Source of the DNA: Molossus alvarezi
Lineage: Eukaryota > Chordata > Mammalia > Chiroptera > Molossidae
Length of the DNA: 64,000 bases
Assembly (NCBI GenBank): GCA_037176705.1
Contig: CM073891.1
Span: 49,850,571-49,914,570 of the forward strand
Direction: 5' to 3'
Shown here: positions 46,045-58,087 of the stretch, in pieces
Layout: each line of letters begins with the position of its first letter
Numbering within the stretch: the first letter of the stretch is position 1
Position numbers and translations under genes: made by a program
The notes under the pieces: model-generated
What the model saw: the letters and a program-made list of their open reading frames with translations, nothing else
The model's database searches: none
What the model was told of the DNA's origin: nothing

Positions 46045-48766
46045 GTTTTGTACAAGAATTAGTAAAAGTAAGTTAATATTATCTTATGTTAAATGATCAA
46101 CTGTTTTCTACATGAATTAATATATATTTATACACTAATATACATGCATATAATACATCTATATCACTATCACAATATATACTTTTTACAAGTAGTGATT
46201 GTGGCTATTCATCAGAGGATATTTTCTTCTATAATTTCCAAGATAAAAGGCATTCTTTTAATGTCAACCTATGCCTATATGGTTATGCGTTATATTATTA
46301 AGCAAGCAACCTGGATTTAATTCCCAGCCCAGACTGCACACTCCCCAGGCTACTTTCTTCAACACCTGTACAGAAGAAAATTGCTAATGTTACATGAAAG
46401 CACCTATTTTAGTTTTAAGGAGAGGTGCTGGTTTCCAATAAAGGAATAAAGTGTTATTTTGCTTTGTTTTCTGTTGGAAATGTAGTAGTTGTGGCCTTTC
46501 AGCAGGAGACATTAAGCCACCCCACAAAGGCTTCCCTTCCCAGTGTATCCATTACTCTGTGCACAACCACATGTTTTTCTCATAAAGAAAAGAAAAATGC
46601 AGGTATTAGAGATCCTAATTATATGTTTCTACAAACTGAATTAACACGGAAATGGCAAATTGCTTGGGGGAGCATTTAACCCCATGTCTTTAAAGCTTTC
46701 AAAAGTATTTGTGTTTCACCATACTTGTACTTTTAAAATCCACTTGACTATTTTCCCAGGGTGTCTGCAAGCCAAAGACTTGCTTTATGTTGACACAGTG
46801 GCAACTATTAGATAGAACTTCTCCCAGCTGCTCTTGAGAGGTGTAACTTTTCACTGCCCACAGATCTTAACATTTAAGATAAAAGCACAAGGCCTTGCAG
46901 TAAGTAGGTGTATTCAAACATGTCTGCACACATGTGCATTTGTATGTCTGTGTGTGGGTATGCGTTTAGGAGAAAAACTAACCATAACTCAGAAACTCAA
47001 CAGAGGTTGAAAGACAGCCTTTTTTCTTATGTGATATTTGTTTTCTGGAATAAGAGAAAAAAAATGGTAGCAGCCTACTCGGGATTGTTTTTATAATGTT
47101 GTAAGATGGTTGTGATTATGAATTTCCATTTTAACAACTAAACATATTTAAGGGGCAAAGTAGAAGGCATAGTCACTGGAGCATGAACTTGAAGGAGTGT
47201 AATAAGACAGTTTGTCAGGAATAATTTATCTTGGAGGGATACTAGAATTCTAGTTCTCCCTTGCTTCCTAATTACTATGAATCATTGATTCCACGTCCCA
47301 TAACTTCCATTATGATATTTCAAAAATATCAGCCAAATCAATCTTCTCTATTAAGTGCATTAAACAAGAATAGACTACCCCTAACAACTTATCCATTTCT
47401 TAAAATATTGACATTTTGGTATGATACCTTCTTGGACTTTACCGTTATAACAAAACAGCTGAGATAAAGTAAATGGGCTCAAATTTATTAAACTTTAAAC
47501 ATTTTAAAAGACGTGTAAAAAGTCCATTGGAAAATCATTAATTTTCTTTTATATATGTTGAAATTTTTTCTGCTGTTATTTTTTTCTCATATCAACATGA
47601 AACAGCTGGATTAAGAAAGATTGTATTTTAAATTTGGGTTTTTTCTCTTCTTTTTTCAACAAGAGGTCATGGACCACCTTTAAACTGGATCTTGATGGAT
47701 TAAATAAAACTTGTGAAATTAAATCCTGGTAATAAAATAGACACTTTGTATTATTCTCCCATATTATCCCATTCTCTTATGTTTCTTCCCTAATTCAAAT
47801 GTGCACTTACTTTAAAATGCATGATTTCTGTAAAGGTCTACATTATTTCTCACATTATTTCTTAAGAAACCCATTGTGACTCTTCTTACAGTGCTGGGCA
47901 AACTTTGAACTGGTAGATGGTATTTATGATAGCTCAAAATGAATGCCTTAATAAGGCAACAAAGCAAAGCAATGGTTTGAAAAGCCTACTGATGAAAAGG
48001 TTGGTAGGGAGGCAGTGCGAACCAAGTACATGCATCATGCAAAGGCTCCAGGAGGTCACCGGTTTTTAAGGAATGAGGATCAAGCAGGGTCAGATTGGTT
48101 TCAGCCAATTGCACAGCCACATTCTTCTTCATTCATCCTTAGCTGAATCTCTAATTATGACCTACACAATCAGTGCCAAGGCACTAAAGAGTGAAACTGT
48201 ATTGTTCCATGGTGAGTGCTTAGCAAAAAAGCTGGAATTTGATACTTAGTCACAGTTTGCAAACAATGTGGTTGAACCACCTGAGGGGTCACATTTTTAC
48301 ATTCTGAGGCAATTTATTAGTAATGGTACCTGTCAGTCAGAAATCCCCCCAAAGCTCTTTCATTCCTAGGCATTACTTTGATATAGAAATGGTTCAAAGT
48401 AAGAGGCAAATAAAACGAGTTAAATCATTTAAAAAAAAATTACCCACATTCCCTTTATCCTTTCCTGATGAGCAATCTTTGTAGTTGCGCTCTAAGTGCT
48501 GTAAAGATTAGACTGGAAGGGTTATTTTAAAAGCAAGCCTTTGTATTTGTCTGGAAGGGATGTTTCAAGTTCCTAAACTATTTCCATGACTACTTCCACT
48601 TTAACTAAAAATATAAACAGAAGCAAGCACTATGGTTAAGATACTTTATGCAGTGACAATTTCCCAGTCTATAGTAGTCCAGACAGGAATGATTCAAAGT
48701 TTAGGAAGCTTGTTTAAATTTAAAAACAGTGTTCTGCATATGTATGTTACACAGCTTTCTCCCAAT
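46045..48766. other. Unassigned sequence
   Basis: About 2.7 kb with no gene or repeat family recognised. Confidence 0.5.
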
Positions 48767-48906
48767 GCACACATACTCACACGCACATTCACATATACTC
48801 ACACACCCTCACATACACATAAACACACACACACACTCATACACCCCTACACTCACATACACACACATATATACACACCATCACACACACTCACACACAC
48901 ACTCAT
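48767..48906. repeat. CA-rich imperfect microsatellite
   Basis: Mixed ACAC, CTCACA and TACACA units run over about 140 bases. It produces spurious His/Thr-rich open frames in two registers. Confidence 0.93.
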
Positions 48907-49297
48907 GCAATCATATGCAAGTACACTTACATTTCCAGCATACAAAGCAAACTTCCTTTTCTGATTATCAGGCAGTTTCATTCAAGACTGGAATACAGAA
49001 TTCAAGAAACGTTTCTGTTCTGCCCTTGGAGGAAAATATAACCTACTACAAACAAATAAAATATTTAATTAATTTTCCATATATGCTCCTGGAATTATTA
49101 CTCTTTTATGTATCTCTTTCTTTCTACTACTGACTTCCATTTAGGAATTTACTGTTGACAAGTGCTGCATTTATAATATTACAGGATATACTCACAGATG
49201 TGTAGAGTAATGTTGCTATTGCCACATACTCTCTAAATGAAGTTCTTCAAAATGGAAAGTACATTCCCTGAGGACTCTATGTGGGCTATTTTAAAAC
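48907..49297. other. Unassigned sequence
   Basis: Nothing recognised. Confidence 0.5.
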
Positions 49298-49308
49298 AAT
49301 GAGTAAGA

Positions 49309-49506
49309 GCCCTGCCAGGCCAGTGTGGCTCAGTGGATTGAGCGTCCTCCCATAGACTGAGAGGTTCTGGTTCAACTCCGGGTCAAGGCACATGGCCAGG
49401 TTGTGGACTCGATCCCCAGTAGGGGGCGTGCAAGAGGGAACCAACCAATGTTTCTGACTCTCCCTTCCTCTCTCTCTAAAAAAATCAATAAAAATATATT
49501 TTTAAA
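49309..49506 (+). mobile_element. VES-type SINE, class 2
   Basis: It starts GCCCTGCCAGGCCAGTGTGGC, with the A box slightly displaced by a small duplication in the head, then a B box, a class-2 body and an A-rich tail. Imperfect target copies are 'aatgagtaagag' (ending 49308) and 'aatagataagag' (49507-49518). Confidence 0.92.
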
Positions 49507-49727
49507 AATAGATAAGAGATTTAAGGTAAGGAACAGAGCATACAGTAAAAAGCAAATCCATCAAAATGAAATTGCGTATGTAGAGAAAAAAATCTGAAAG
49601 CAGCCTAGATTGTAGTCCATCTATTCCTTTTTTTATATTACAGTAATTTTTAAAAATTAAAAATACTAAATCACATGATGGGTAGGAAAATATAATACAG
49701 TAAAAATAACTAACATTTAAAAAATAA

Positions 49728-49880
49728 TTGTTCCATTCTAGGAACTACAATCCATGCTTTACATGTAGTATCTCAATTAATTCTCAACACAGTCTAAGGA
49801 GTAGGTATTATTATTTCAAGTTTAGTACATAGGAAAAATTAGGCTCCAGGTCTCACACGCTGCTCACTATAAATTCCTAA
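49728..49880 (-). mobile_element. MIR SINE relic
   Basis: 'tttacatgtagtatctcaat', 'taattctcaacacagtctaa', 'gagtaggtattattatttca' and 'taggaaaaattaggctcc' reproduce the reverse-complement MIR order. Confidence 0.7.
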
Positions 49881-51159
49881 TAGCATTATAATTGTATGTA
49901 TGATAAACCCTGCATTTTTAACCTAAATAACTTATGTGATACCTGTTTAAAAAGTATATATACTGTAACATTTGTTTACTTGTTCTTATTTTCAAAAATA
50001 ACTTCATAATGAAGTGTTCACCATTCTTTGAAATTTTGAAGCTGAACTCTTTTAACCATTTCTATTGCCCATAAACACTGACATGTAAAAATGAAAGAAC
50101 TGCTTTTGCAAATACCAGTGTAATAATTGGCCCTAGAAATAATCATGAGAACATGGTAAATCACTGGCTAAAATGCTGTTGGAGAATGGAAACTTTACAT
50201 AGTCTCAAAGTAACACTACACATGTTACTAACTGTGTGCAATAAAATATACCTTTACAATGGAGAAATCCCACAGAAATCACTGTAACCTTGTGATTAAA
50301 CTTAGTCTTCAAAAAAGAGGAAAACTGTCATTATGCCAATCTGATATAATAGAAAGTATACAATATCACCTGTAGTATTCTTGCCAAAATTGTTTAACCC
50401 TAATTTAATCCTGACTAAACACTCACACAAATCCAGGTGGGGAACATTCTATAACACAATTAGGCTGCATTCCTAAAAGAAAAAAAAAAAAAAAGGATAG
50501 TATCATGGAAAACAATTAAGCTGGATGAAGTACACTGTGAAATAGAGGGACCATTCTTCTGCATTAAAGACAATGAAAGAGAAATGTAAAACAATTATAA
50601 TGCAGAATCCTTGATTGATTTCTGGATCAAAATAATCAAACAAATAAAGAAACAAAGAATTATAAAGAATACTGTTGAAACATTTGGGGAAATTTAAATA
50701 AGGACTCTATATTAGATCAGATTTTCATTGATGTATACTTTTCAAAAATTAAAAACATAACTCACAAACATAAAATATATATGTCAAAAATTTTATCTAG
50801 TTCATCAATTAATAATAAACCATTAAGACATTAAAGTTAGACTAAAGATTATATGATGATCTAGGTTTCTATAGGCAAATTAATAAAGAAATGTTAAGAT
50901 AATATTGCTCATTTAGATACAAAACTAGGGCAATAAATGGATAGTCATCAGGGTTACCTTTTGAAACAAGTAGAAATCATTTGCATCTGTGCAGACAAAA
51001 ATCTACGAGTTAGCTTCTGTTATATTATAATCCTTGCTATTTATAAAATAGACAAGTTGATAAAAAAATTTACCAAATTTATAACCTAGTACTTCCAGGT
51101 ATATCAAGGGAAACTCAGTAATTTATTTTTCCTGTTAAGTTTCAGACTTTTTTATTGTT
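49881..51159. other. Unassigned AT-rich sequence
   Basis: Nothing recognised. An A tract lies at 50479-50494. Confidence 0.5.
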
Positions 51160-51435
51160 ACATCAAAGTTGAAGTTTTTGGGTATAATAACAAAACTGCC
51201 ATCCATGTAGGAGAATGTCCAAGCTTTTAGAATATATATGCTGAAATGTATTGGGATTTTGTTTAATAATGTCTGCAATTACTTTCAAATGATTCAGAGA
51301 AAAACACTGCTTGGGGATGGCAGATGTGGCAAAGCTGTCAATACGGGATGAATCTAGTTGGTATCTTATACAGTTTTAATTTTACTAATCTTCCAACTTT
51401 TCTGTATTTTGAATTTTTTAAAATAAATGTTTGGG
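51160..51435 (+). mobile_element. Ancient L1M 3' end
   Basis: 'atccatgtaggagaatgtcc', 'gtctgcaattactttcaaat', 'ggcagatgtggcaaagctgt' and 'ccaacttttctgtattttga' occur in the order seen in old L1M 3' ends, followed by an A/T-rich terminus. Confidence 0.7.
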
Positions 51436-52736
51436 AACGTGAGTAAAATATTTGGCTTGTTTTGGCATATTTTCTTGTTTAAATTTTATCAGTTTGCTTG
51501 TATTTATGCCCTGGTATTCTCATATTCTCATCCTTGGAAGCAATATAGCTTAGGCTCTCAAGTGAGAGTTCTTTTTTTATTTGGCAGGTTTTAAATATCA
51601 AAATTCCTACATGCAAGCTGTGTATAATTGGACAATTTATACTCTGTGCTTACTTTTCTCAGTTGTATGGTTGGGCTATAGCTCCAAATTATCTAGCATA
51701 TATTGAATACTCAGTAAACGCAACCTAATTTAATAGTATTACATTTTACATCTTGAGTGATTATACCACTAGTCTCCATTTAGTTAACTAAACTCCAGAG
51801 GATTTCTTTAAAGCACACCATGGACCTAATCCCACAAGACTCAGAAAGTGTATTCATGCAATCTAGAGTTTCGTGTACTGATTCACGTAAACCTTCCATG
51901 TCTTTTGTTATTGGCAGGACGTTTTACAAGCTCATTTTGTCGTTGCTGTTTATTCCTTGCTGATCAGCATCTCTAAAAATGAAGTTATAATCAATCATAT
52001 GCATTTGTCTCATAAATCAAAGGTTTGAAGTTGGAAAAAAATCTTTCAAACATCTAGTTTTGGGTCTAAAACAAGATAGACAAGAACTATCTCAAATTAG
52101 ACCATCAACGTTTAGTTAAATATCAGAATAAAAAGTTATAAGAACTTGAGAGTCAGAAAAATAAAAATATTCTGAAGGTTTGCTTTGTCCTTCGAAATTG
52201 GACAGGTATAATTTAAAACAATGTTTGGAGAAAAGGATTTAGAGTAAAGACAAACCTTCAGAGGGGAAATGATGTAGAGGCTATTCATGTACTTTTAATC
52301 CACGTGGAGCCACAGCTCGGATATAGCAGTCTAATTAGAAGCAAGATTCTGTTCCAATGAGAAATAAATTCAGTTCCTGGCTTGTTCATTAAGGATCCCA
52401 TGGTACTTGCAATTTTTAAGTCACAATCCTTTGGAAAAAACCCTAATTTATTTGATTACTGTAATTGGCTATGATATTTTAAAAGTTAGACTCTGTGCTA
52501 AATAAATTTCATTTTAGTTTGGCTGCATTATAAATAGATATTTAATTCCAGTTCAGAGAAAGGCTATTCCAACAATAAATAAAGACTATTTTACCTATAC
52601 TGTGATTTGAGCGTGTTCTATTTTGTTACACATTTCAGATACTCTGTACTCATAACAAGACTCATTACAAATATACATTTATAATAAAGATGAATAGCTA
52701 TAGTGTTGTTTGGTCTAGAAATGGTAAGATGGTAAA
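51436..52736. other. Unassigned AT-rich sequence
   Basis: No repeat recognised. 52270-52620 has many TAAT/ATTA motifs and no repeat texture, which would suit a conserved noncoding element, but nothing here proves it. Confidence 0.4.
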
Positions 52737-52857
52737 AACCTTCATTTAGATTTTTAATTGATGAAAATTATTTTGTAAAATATTTACTTACACGACAACC
52801 TTCATTTAGATTTTTAATTGATGAAAATTATTTTGTAAAATATTTACTTATACGACA
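52737..52857. repeat. Two-copy 60-bp tandem duplication
   Basis: Bases 52737-52797 recur exactly 60 bases later with a single C-to-T difference (52791 against 52851). The unit contains 'cttcatttagatttttaatt'. The near identity points to a recent duplication or an assembly artefact. Confidence 0.96.
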
Positions 52858-53108
52858 GAAGACAGGAAATTCACTTTAAAGTTTCCAAAAAGAAATTGAT
52901 TGGGTTGTAAATGTATTTCCTCTCACCAAATATTTTAGGACTAGTTTATGTTTTCATTACAAAATGTTTTATTTCAACTATAAACTAACTCATAAAAATG
53001 TTTGCTCAAAATGTTTTATTGTATGAACATTAACATAATACCATAAAAACATTTTTATTGCTTTCATTTATATTTCAATTATAATTAACAAAATGTTAAT
53101 TTTAAATG

Positions 53109-53610
53109 TACCCCCATGTTCATAGCAGCACTATTTACAATAGCTAAGATCTGGAAATAGCCCAAGTGTCCATCAGTAGACGAATGGATAAAAAAGCTGT
53201 GGTACATATACACAATGGAGTACTATGCAGCGGTAAGAAAGAAAGATCTCTTATCCTTTGAGACGACATGGAGGGACCTGGAAAGTATCATCCTAAGTGA
53301 AATAAGCCAAGCAAAAAAAGACAAATATCACACAATCTCACTTATATACGGAATATAATGAACATAACAGTCTGAGGAATACGGTAGACCCAGAAACATG
53401 GAAGTAGGGCACAGACTGACATCCCTCAGGAGAGGGGGTGGGGGGGTGGGAAGAGATAAACCACAGAACTTATATGCATGTATGCATGACCAATGGACAT
53501 GGACAACAAAGCCGGGGACGAGGCGGGGGTGGGGTGGGAGGGGAGTGCCAATGGGGTAAAAAAGGAGAAACATCTGTAACAAAAAATAAATTAAAAAAAT
53601 TTTTTTAAAA
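53109..53610 (+). mobile_element. 5'-truncated L1 3' end (bat lineage)
   Basis: It begins in the ORF2 C-terminus ('catagcagcactatttacaa') and continues through 'cacagaacttatatgcatg' in the 3' UTR. Two G-rich tracts follow (53434-53450 and 53524-53542), then 'catctgtaacaaaaaat' and an A/T-rich tail. It is less diverged from the 54.5-kb copy than the 35.6-kb L1 is. The target duplication is not clear because both flanks are AT-rich. Confidence 0.93.
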
Positions 53611-54054
53611 AGGCATTTTTTCAATTTTTTAATTGGATATCACTATTAATAATCAGTTATTCCCAGACATCAACTTAGATGTAAGGAATAAAATAAGCCA
53701 ATCTAAATGAGTTTATAGGGAAGAACATTGCCGTAGTTACTAAATTTCTGGTTTGTAACTCCACTTTTTATTTCCTCCATGATTCAAAAGACAAATGTAT
53801 ACAAAATAATTATAAATTTGTTATTAGGCACACAATATGCAATCTAATTTGTGCCACCAACATAAGGAGGAGTAGAACTTTTTGGACTAGAGTTTTAAGC
53901 TATAGAAGTTAATTTGATATTAATAAAAACTAGATTAGGATAAATTTAGGATGTGAATTGTAATCCTCATGGTAACCAAAGAAAATAACTCTAAAGAGCC
54001 TGCATTCATATTCAGGAGGTCTAACCCCAAATCTATGCTCTGTCAAAATAATAT
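53611..54054. other. Unassigned AT-rich sequence
   Basis: Nothing recognised. Confidence 0.5.
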
Positions 54055-54425
54055 AAGGAAGTCACTTTGAAATGGAGCCAGAGTTGCCATGCCAGGGGAG
54101 CTGCTTTGCATGGCTAATGTCTCTCCTTGGAATGTTAAAACAGGACAAAATAACCTTTGGCCTGGGCCTAAACAACCTTGTTTCCCAAAGAACTGTTTAC
54201 AAAGATAACAAGAAAGCAGTTATTAGAGCCACTGATTGGACTGAAAATTAAAAACATGGTTTAAAATTAGCATCATTATGTTATGTTTCTACACTAATAG
54301 AAATGCCTACCTTCTAGTGATAAAATTGTTCCCCTTCCCCTTCTCATAAATACATGTTGCTATTATCTCCAAATCGGAGCACTGTTTGGTCTTCTGAGTG
54401 AATCAGTGTGTACCTAATAACTATT
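54055..54425 (+). mobile_element. Possible LTR fragment of an old endogenous retrovirus
   Basis: The sequence has a U3-like stretch, a TATA-like 'ctcataaatacatg' (54343), then 'tatctccaaatcggagcact' and 'gtttggtcttctgagtg'. This resembles the R/U5 part of class I (gamma-like) LTRs. No polyadenylation signal, TG/CA ends or target duplication could be fixed, and there is no coding sequence nearby. Confidence 0.38.
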
Positions 54426-54494
54426 CTTATTGATCTAAAAAACAACAACAACAATTGTTTGCCTCTCACTTTGAAAGGCCCTATATTTTCCTTA

Positions 54495-55271
54495 ATTTTT
54501 TTTAAGTATCTTCATTGTTGAGAGTATTACAGATGCCCCCCACTACCCCCCCAACCCCCCCCACTGATGCACTCCATCCTGCTCCCACCCCCCCCCCCCC
54601 GGGCCTTCACTGCACTATTGTCTGTGGCTATTGGTTATGCACATATGCATATAAATTCTTTGGTTCATATCTTCCTGTCTCCCCTCCACCCTTCCCTCTG
54701 AGTTTTGTCAGTCTGTTCCCTGCTTCCATGACTCTGGATCTATTTTGTTCATCAAAGTATTTTGTTCATTAGATTCCACATATACATGAGATCATGTGCT
54801 ATTTGTCTTTCTCTGACTTATTTCACTTAGCATAATACTCTCCAGGTCCCTCCATGCTATCTCAAAGGGAAGAAGAGCCTTCTTTTTTACAGCTACATAG
54901 TATTCCATTGTGTATATGTACCACAGCTTTTTTATGCACTCATCTACTGATGGGAACTTGGGTTGTTTCCAGATCTTAGTTATGGTAAATAGTGCTGCTA
55001 TGAACATAAGGGTGCATACATTCTTTCTGATTGGTGTTTCAAGCTTCTTAGGATATATTCCTAGAAGTGGGATTCTTGGCTCAAATGGCAGTTCAATTTT
55101 TAATTTTTTGTGGAAACTCCATACTGTTTTCCACCGTGACCACATCAGACTACATTCCCACCAACAGTGTACTAGGGTTCCCTTTTCTCCACATCCCGGC
55201 CAGCACTTGTTGTTTGTTGATTTGTTGATGGCAGCCATCTGGCAGGTGTGAGGTGATACCTCATATTCGAC
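54495..55271 (-). mobile_element. 5'-truncated L1 3' end (bat lineage), best preserved
   Basis: On the minus strand it holds the ORF2 C-terminus, then a 3' UTR with 'accaatagccacagacaata' and a very G-rich tract (C-runs at 54535-54605), and an A-rich tail. Imperfect target copies 'aggccctatattttcctta' (54476) and 'aagccctttatttttaagt' (55272) flank it. The open ORF2 end (54792-55238) shows that it is fairly young. Confidence 0.93.
54792..55238 (-). pseudogene. L1 ORF2 C-terminal fragment, open
   Basis: A 148-codon open frame runs to the natural ORF2 stop. It contains the cysteine-rich box [18 protein letters not shown] (CxxxC x7 H xxxx C), then 'PLLGIYPKK', '[16 protein letters not shown]' and '[13 protein letters not shown]', all hallmarks of the L1 ORF2p C-terminus, which is needed for efficient RNA binding and retrotransposition. 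The endonuclease and reverse transcriptase are absent because the copy is truncated at 5'. There is no promoter, so it is a fossil. The first Met is internal to ORF2 and is not a real start. Confidence 0.92.
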
Positions 55272-55289
55272 AAGCCCTTTATTTTTAAG

Positions 55290-55689
55290 TTAACAGCTCT
55301 TAACCATGTTATTCTACCTCTCACTGTAAAAAAGCAATTGGAATTACTCACTCATTCATTGAGAAAATATGTATACTGACCATCTAATGAAAACTACTGT
55401 ACTAGAATCCGGTATGATAATGTTAGATAAAGTACTATACCTGCCTTTCAGTAGATTATAGTAATTGTTGTAATTGTTGTTTAATTCATTATAACACAAT
55501 AGACAAATCTGTAAAAAAACAAAAACAATATCTATCCAATAAGTAAAACTTAAAAGGGACATGTTTGTAGTCTTGGGGTATGCAAATACTATGGAAAGAC
55601 CTGTAGGTGTTAGATTTGAACACAAATTTGTCACTGTGTGACGGTAAGTTTCAATTGGTCTCTGGTGCTCTGACCACACTTCCTCTCCC
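55290..55689. other. Unassigned AT-rich sequence
   Basis: Nothing recognised. Short 'taattgttg' repeats occur at 55460-55480. Confidence 0.5.
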
Positions 55690-56292
55690 TCACCTCGACA
55701 GCCACACTGCTTTCTGTGCTGCTCCTGGAAAACACCAAGCACATTCCTGTCTTGAGACCTTTGTATTTGCTATTCCAGCAGCATAAACACAATCCCTGCA
55801 TATCACCCTGAGTATTTCTACCCAATGTATTTCACTTAACCAAAGAGGTCTTCTCTAGCCACCCTGCAAAAAGAACTGCATTCCTCCTTAGATATTTCCA
55901 CTTCAATTTATTCCCTATACCTTTATTTATGTTTTGTCACAGTTCATTAAATATCTATCTACCTATCCACCTATCTATCTATTCATCATCCATCCATCCA
56001 TCATCTACCTAATCATTACTTATTCATTGTCTTTATTTCCCCAAATGAATGTAAACTTAATGATAGCAAATATTTGATGTACTTTGTTCACTACTGTATA
56101 TTTAGGTCCTAGAAAAATGTCAGGTCCACAGTTTTCCTTCACTAAATACTGTGGTGTGCAAAAGTAGATTTATAGTTGTGAATATGTGAAACACAGAGTT
56201 TATTCTTATTATTTATTCTTGTATTATATGTTTTTCTATCCTAACCACTGTAGACCTATTTTTTCCTTCCCTTGTATTTGCTGATTGATCTG
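55690..56292 (+). mobile_element. L2 LINE 3' end, interrupted by a MITE
   Basis: L2 landmarks run in order: 'gacctttgtatttgctattc', 'aaagaggtcttctctagcca', 'ttcccctatacctttattta' in shortened match, 'aatgaatgtaaacttaatga', 'gttcactactgtatatttag' and 'cttcactaaata'. The expected 'tttgttgaatga'-like end then follows only after the MITE, as 'tttgctgattgat' (56277). A CTAT/CATC simple repeat has expanded inside it (55950-56010). Confidence 0.8.
56149..56274. mobile_element. 126-bp mariner-type MITE inside L2
   Basis: It has the same family and length as the element at 25691. The left end is 'ctgtggtgtgcaaaagtaga', and the right end read inward is 'caagggaaggaaaaaatagg'. The shared core is 'aacacagagtttattctt'. 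TA lies on both sides (56147-56148, 56275-56276). Removing the element and one TA restores the L2 terminus. Confidence 0.88.
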
Positions 56293-58085
56293 GTCAATGA
56301 ACCACAACCAATATTATACAATTTTACTACATCTAACAAATTAGCATATTAACCTAACAGTGCACTCATTATGTAATTACAAGATTAAGATGGACTTAAA
56401 TATTCATTCAATTTGTTATTCTGCTTTTAGTTAAAGTATTTTTGAAAATAATTTAGAAGAAAATGTTCACAAAATAACTCTTCTCAACTTGTAATGTTTA
56501 CTTGTGAAATTATCAGTTTCTTAAAAGTCTAACTTGAATATCTCATATTGAGCTTTATTATTTCTCTTCCTGACAATTAGCAGTGGGAAACATCATTATA
56601 CTTATTGTAATAACTTTTGATATTTTAACTTAATATTTTCTAACAATAATCTTTACCATACTAGATAAATATTTAACTTTTATATCTAGGTTTTATATTA
56701 AAATCTTTGAATTTTTTCATAATCTTTCCTGAAAGATAATGATGTCATTGTTTATATGGGCTATTCTCCATTATAAAATATTTTTAATACAATAAAATAA
56801 AATATTAGTTAATCAATAGATAGCCATATTTCATGTGCTTTTTCTCTGACTAAGAGTGGAGAGAGATGGGAACAGGCATTCCCACAGGATGGGTCTGCTA
56901 GAGTGAGGATTAATCTGGTAAAGAAGGACCATGCTAGAGAAATTCTGGGGTATTAAGTTATTCAACTATTACGATAAATGTCATCCCATTTTCTTGAATA
57001 GAAGCTGCAATAATTCTATGTGTATAACTTGCTTATCCCCTTAAACTACCTCCAAAATAAAGAATATCTATACACTATTTTTGCCTATATCATCATTTTG
57101 AACATTTAAAAAAAATGGCTATGATTAAGAATTCCAATGACTTAAAGTCTTTGTTGTTAAATTTTTCAGTTGGGGGTTGAAGGGAACACAGTACATGATT
57201 TTTCATTCTTGGATACTCTATCTGGTAAAATGTACAAAAGAAAGACATGTTAAAGAAAGAATAGGCTATCAAAATATTTACATTATCTTAGTTAACTTTG
57301 CTGTTTGGAATAAAGGTGGAAGGAGGAAGATGAGGCAGGGAAATGGAAATGCACTCTTTCCTTCTGAACACATTTTTGACAAGAATACCAGTGAATACCA
57401 ACCAGCATAAATGTACCATTGGCATCATAATATGCTAACAGTAGCTTTATGCTATAGTAAATATTACTTGTAAGTTGTGGAGAAAGTTAATTTTCACATT
57501 AAATTCACATTAAGCAAGCACCTAACTCAAAATATTGAGGGGTGTGAATTTGTTACTCGTTCAGCAGAAATGGAATATAGTAAAAACCCAATTTGGAAAG
57601 TTCTGGCTTTGACAACTTTTTAATTACATTAAAGAACCGTAAAAATTCCTTTCATTTAAAAAATAATTGTATTGCTTCAGAGGGATGTAATTATGATACA
57701 ACATGGTCAGAAAAAAATATGTATAGTTCAGTAGCTTTTAGTTGTTAGGAGATTAAAATAAAATGTACTTGATTCTAGACAAGCAAAATTAAGTGAAGAA
57801 AATTCTGACATATATATATTATCCAAATAATTTAGTTAAGTAAATAACATACTTTCTAAACAGAAAGACATTTTGCATAAGAACTATGAGATTTCTATAA
57901 TGTTAAAAAACAGAGAGTAAACTTTTCTGGACAAACGTCATTGTTAAAGAATAAAGATAGCTAAAATTTCACAGAATGGACAAAAAATAAAATTACTACA
58001 AATTTTACTAAATGATAAGTTTGGGCATGTTCTTTTTAAATTAGGTAGATTATTATTAGTCCATCTGATTGATTTGAAAAATAAG
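56293..58085. other. Unassigned very AT-rich sequence
   Basis: No gene or repeat recognised in 1.8 kb. Confidence 0.55.
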
Positions 58086-58087
58086 TA

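Noticed and set aside
48632..49133. Two overlapping His/Thr-rich open frames
   Set aside because: Both are produced by reading the CA-rich microsatellite in different registers.
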